Below are positions 13,106 through 13,518 of a stretch of DNA of 13,518 bases, in pieces (the first letter of the stretch is position 1; each line of letters opens with the position of its first letter). Under the pieces are notes generated by a model. The model saw only the letters and a program-made list of their open reading frames with translations, was not told where the DNA came from and searched no databases. The position numbers and the translations under genes are program-made. Origin of the DNA: Chitinophaga pinensis (GTDB lineage: Bacteria; Bacteroidota; Bacteroidia; Chitinophagales; Chitinophagaceae); contig CAMBGO010000046.1 of the NCBI GenBank assembly GCA_945866165.1, positions 1-13,518 on the forward strand, written 5' to 3'.

Positions 13106-13134
13106 AAAAGTGGATCAATTTGATCCACTTTTTT
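13106..13134. terminator. Strong, probably bidirectional terminator between convergent genes
   Basis: A perfect 11-bp stem AAAAGTGGATC (13106-13116) / GATCCACTTTT (13122-13132) with an AATTT loop is followed by T residues (13129-13134). The A run at its left end provides a T run for the minus strand as well, which fits its position between the plus-strand protease gene and the minus-strand amylase-type gene, whose stop codon it touches. Confidence 0.88.
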
Positions 13135-13518
13135 ATTTGTACCATACTTGATATCCCCAAGCTCTCAATGAAAAATGATGATATTTTTCAGAAAATTCAA
13201 TACTTATTTCGGTAAATAATTCTCTATAAACTCCAACATCATTACTTACTTCAATTTTTACATCATTTAAATCATATTCAGAAAAATTGATAATAACAAA
13301 CAATTGCAAACTTCCAACTTTTCTCACGAAACTTAAAACATGATGCTCCACACTATTTGAAGTGAAACATACAATTGAATTTTTATCACTAGAAATGGAT
13401 AGGCATTTGTATTTCCGAAATGTCAAAAGTGATTTATAAAAATCATGAAGTGATACAAGCGACGACCATTTAATTTCATCTTTATCAAAAAAGAGTAGCC
13501 TTTTTTTATTCGGAAGCT
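13133..13518 (-). CDS. Alpha-amylase-family (GH13) protein, C-terminal 127 residues only
   Basis: The frame is open from the window's right edge to the TAA at 13133-13135, with no start inside; an internal TTG at 13424-13426 is not the true start. The first residues read LPNKKRLLFFDKD, then W-S-S and LHDFYKSLLTFRK. This matches the end of the GH13 barrel in Bacteroidota alpha-amylases, where an F-F-D-K-D segment precedes the LxxFYKxLLxLRK helix. The rest is an all-beta C-terminal domain (LFVIINFS and following) ending LRAWGYQVWYK, also typical. The catalytic Asp/Glu residues lie outside the window, so substrate and activity cannot be judged. It converges on the HtrA gene across the terminator. 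The reading depends on a short stretch, so the family call is good but not certain. Confidence 0.72.
   Translation of the reverse strand, partial: LPNKKRLLFFDKDEIKWSSLVSLHDFYKSLLTFRKYKCLSISSDKNSIVCFTSNSVEHHVLSFVRKVGSLQLFVIINFSEYDLNDVKIEVSNDVGVYRELFTEISIEFSEKYHHFSLRAWGYQVWYK

Noticed and set aside
13133..13426. A complete 97-codon minus-strand gene starting at TTG 13426
   Set aside because: The frame stays open to the window edge and the extra residues read as the end of a GH13 barrel, so this is the tail of a longer gene.

Overview
The window looks like chromosomal DNA from a Bacteroidota bacterium, most like the Chitinophagales/Sphingobacteriales side of the phylum. The DNA is AT-rich and start codons lack Shine-Dalgarno sequences. 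Several upstream regions carry TAnnTTTG-type -7 boxes. The gene content is typical of the phylum: tandem DUF2807 proteins, a TonB-dependent receptor with an N-terminal carboxypeptidase-regulatory-like domain, a LuxC-family reductase beside an insert-containing ferredoxin, and a GH13 enzyme with an FFDKD segment. The family calls come from reading the translations; no database search was run.

Left part (1-2532, minus strand): a probable operon era - secreted hypothetical protein - der, with der running off the left edge. The two GTPases act in ribosome assembly; the protein between them is exported and unrecognised.

2533-3033: an intergenic stretch with an unusual structure. An initiator tRNA-fMet with its own terminator is followed by about 110 bp holding two hairpins. 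Next comes an exact 18-bp copy of the tRNA 3' end, then a second terminator, then the first ~32 codons of a GIY-YIG nuclease gene. That fragment is cut off where it meets the 3' end of the neighbouring DUF2807 gene. I read this as the scar of a tRNA-targeted element or array.

2967-4406 (minus): two tandem DUF2807 genes, paralogues with the same ~19-residue repeat spacing but different turn motifs (SGAS versus GSGN).

4480-7763 (plus): a TPP riboswitch controls a TonB-dependent receptor, so the receptor is probably for thiamine or a precursor. A 10-bp pairing that ends 2 nt before the start codon suggests translational control. A putative lipoprotein of unknown function follows.

7772-10333 (minus): ferredoxin, D-Ala-D-Ala ligase, a membrane-anchored PASTA protein and a rhodanese-domain protein. 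Ddl and PASTA are 3 bp apart and are the clear cell-wall pair.

10424-13085 (plus): a LuxC-family acyl-CoA reductase divergent from the ferredoxin, then an HtrA/Deg serine protease. A strong terminator separates it from the C-terminal part of an alpha-amylase-family gene (minus) that enters from the right edge.

The best candidates for something new are the tRNA-tail/GIY-YIG scar and the riboswitch's expression platform. Most of the rest is ordinary core genome. No CRISPR array, insertion sequence, prophage gene or recognisable defence operon was seen.
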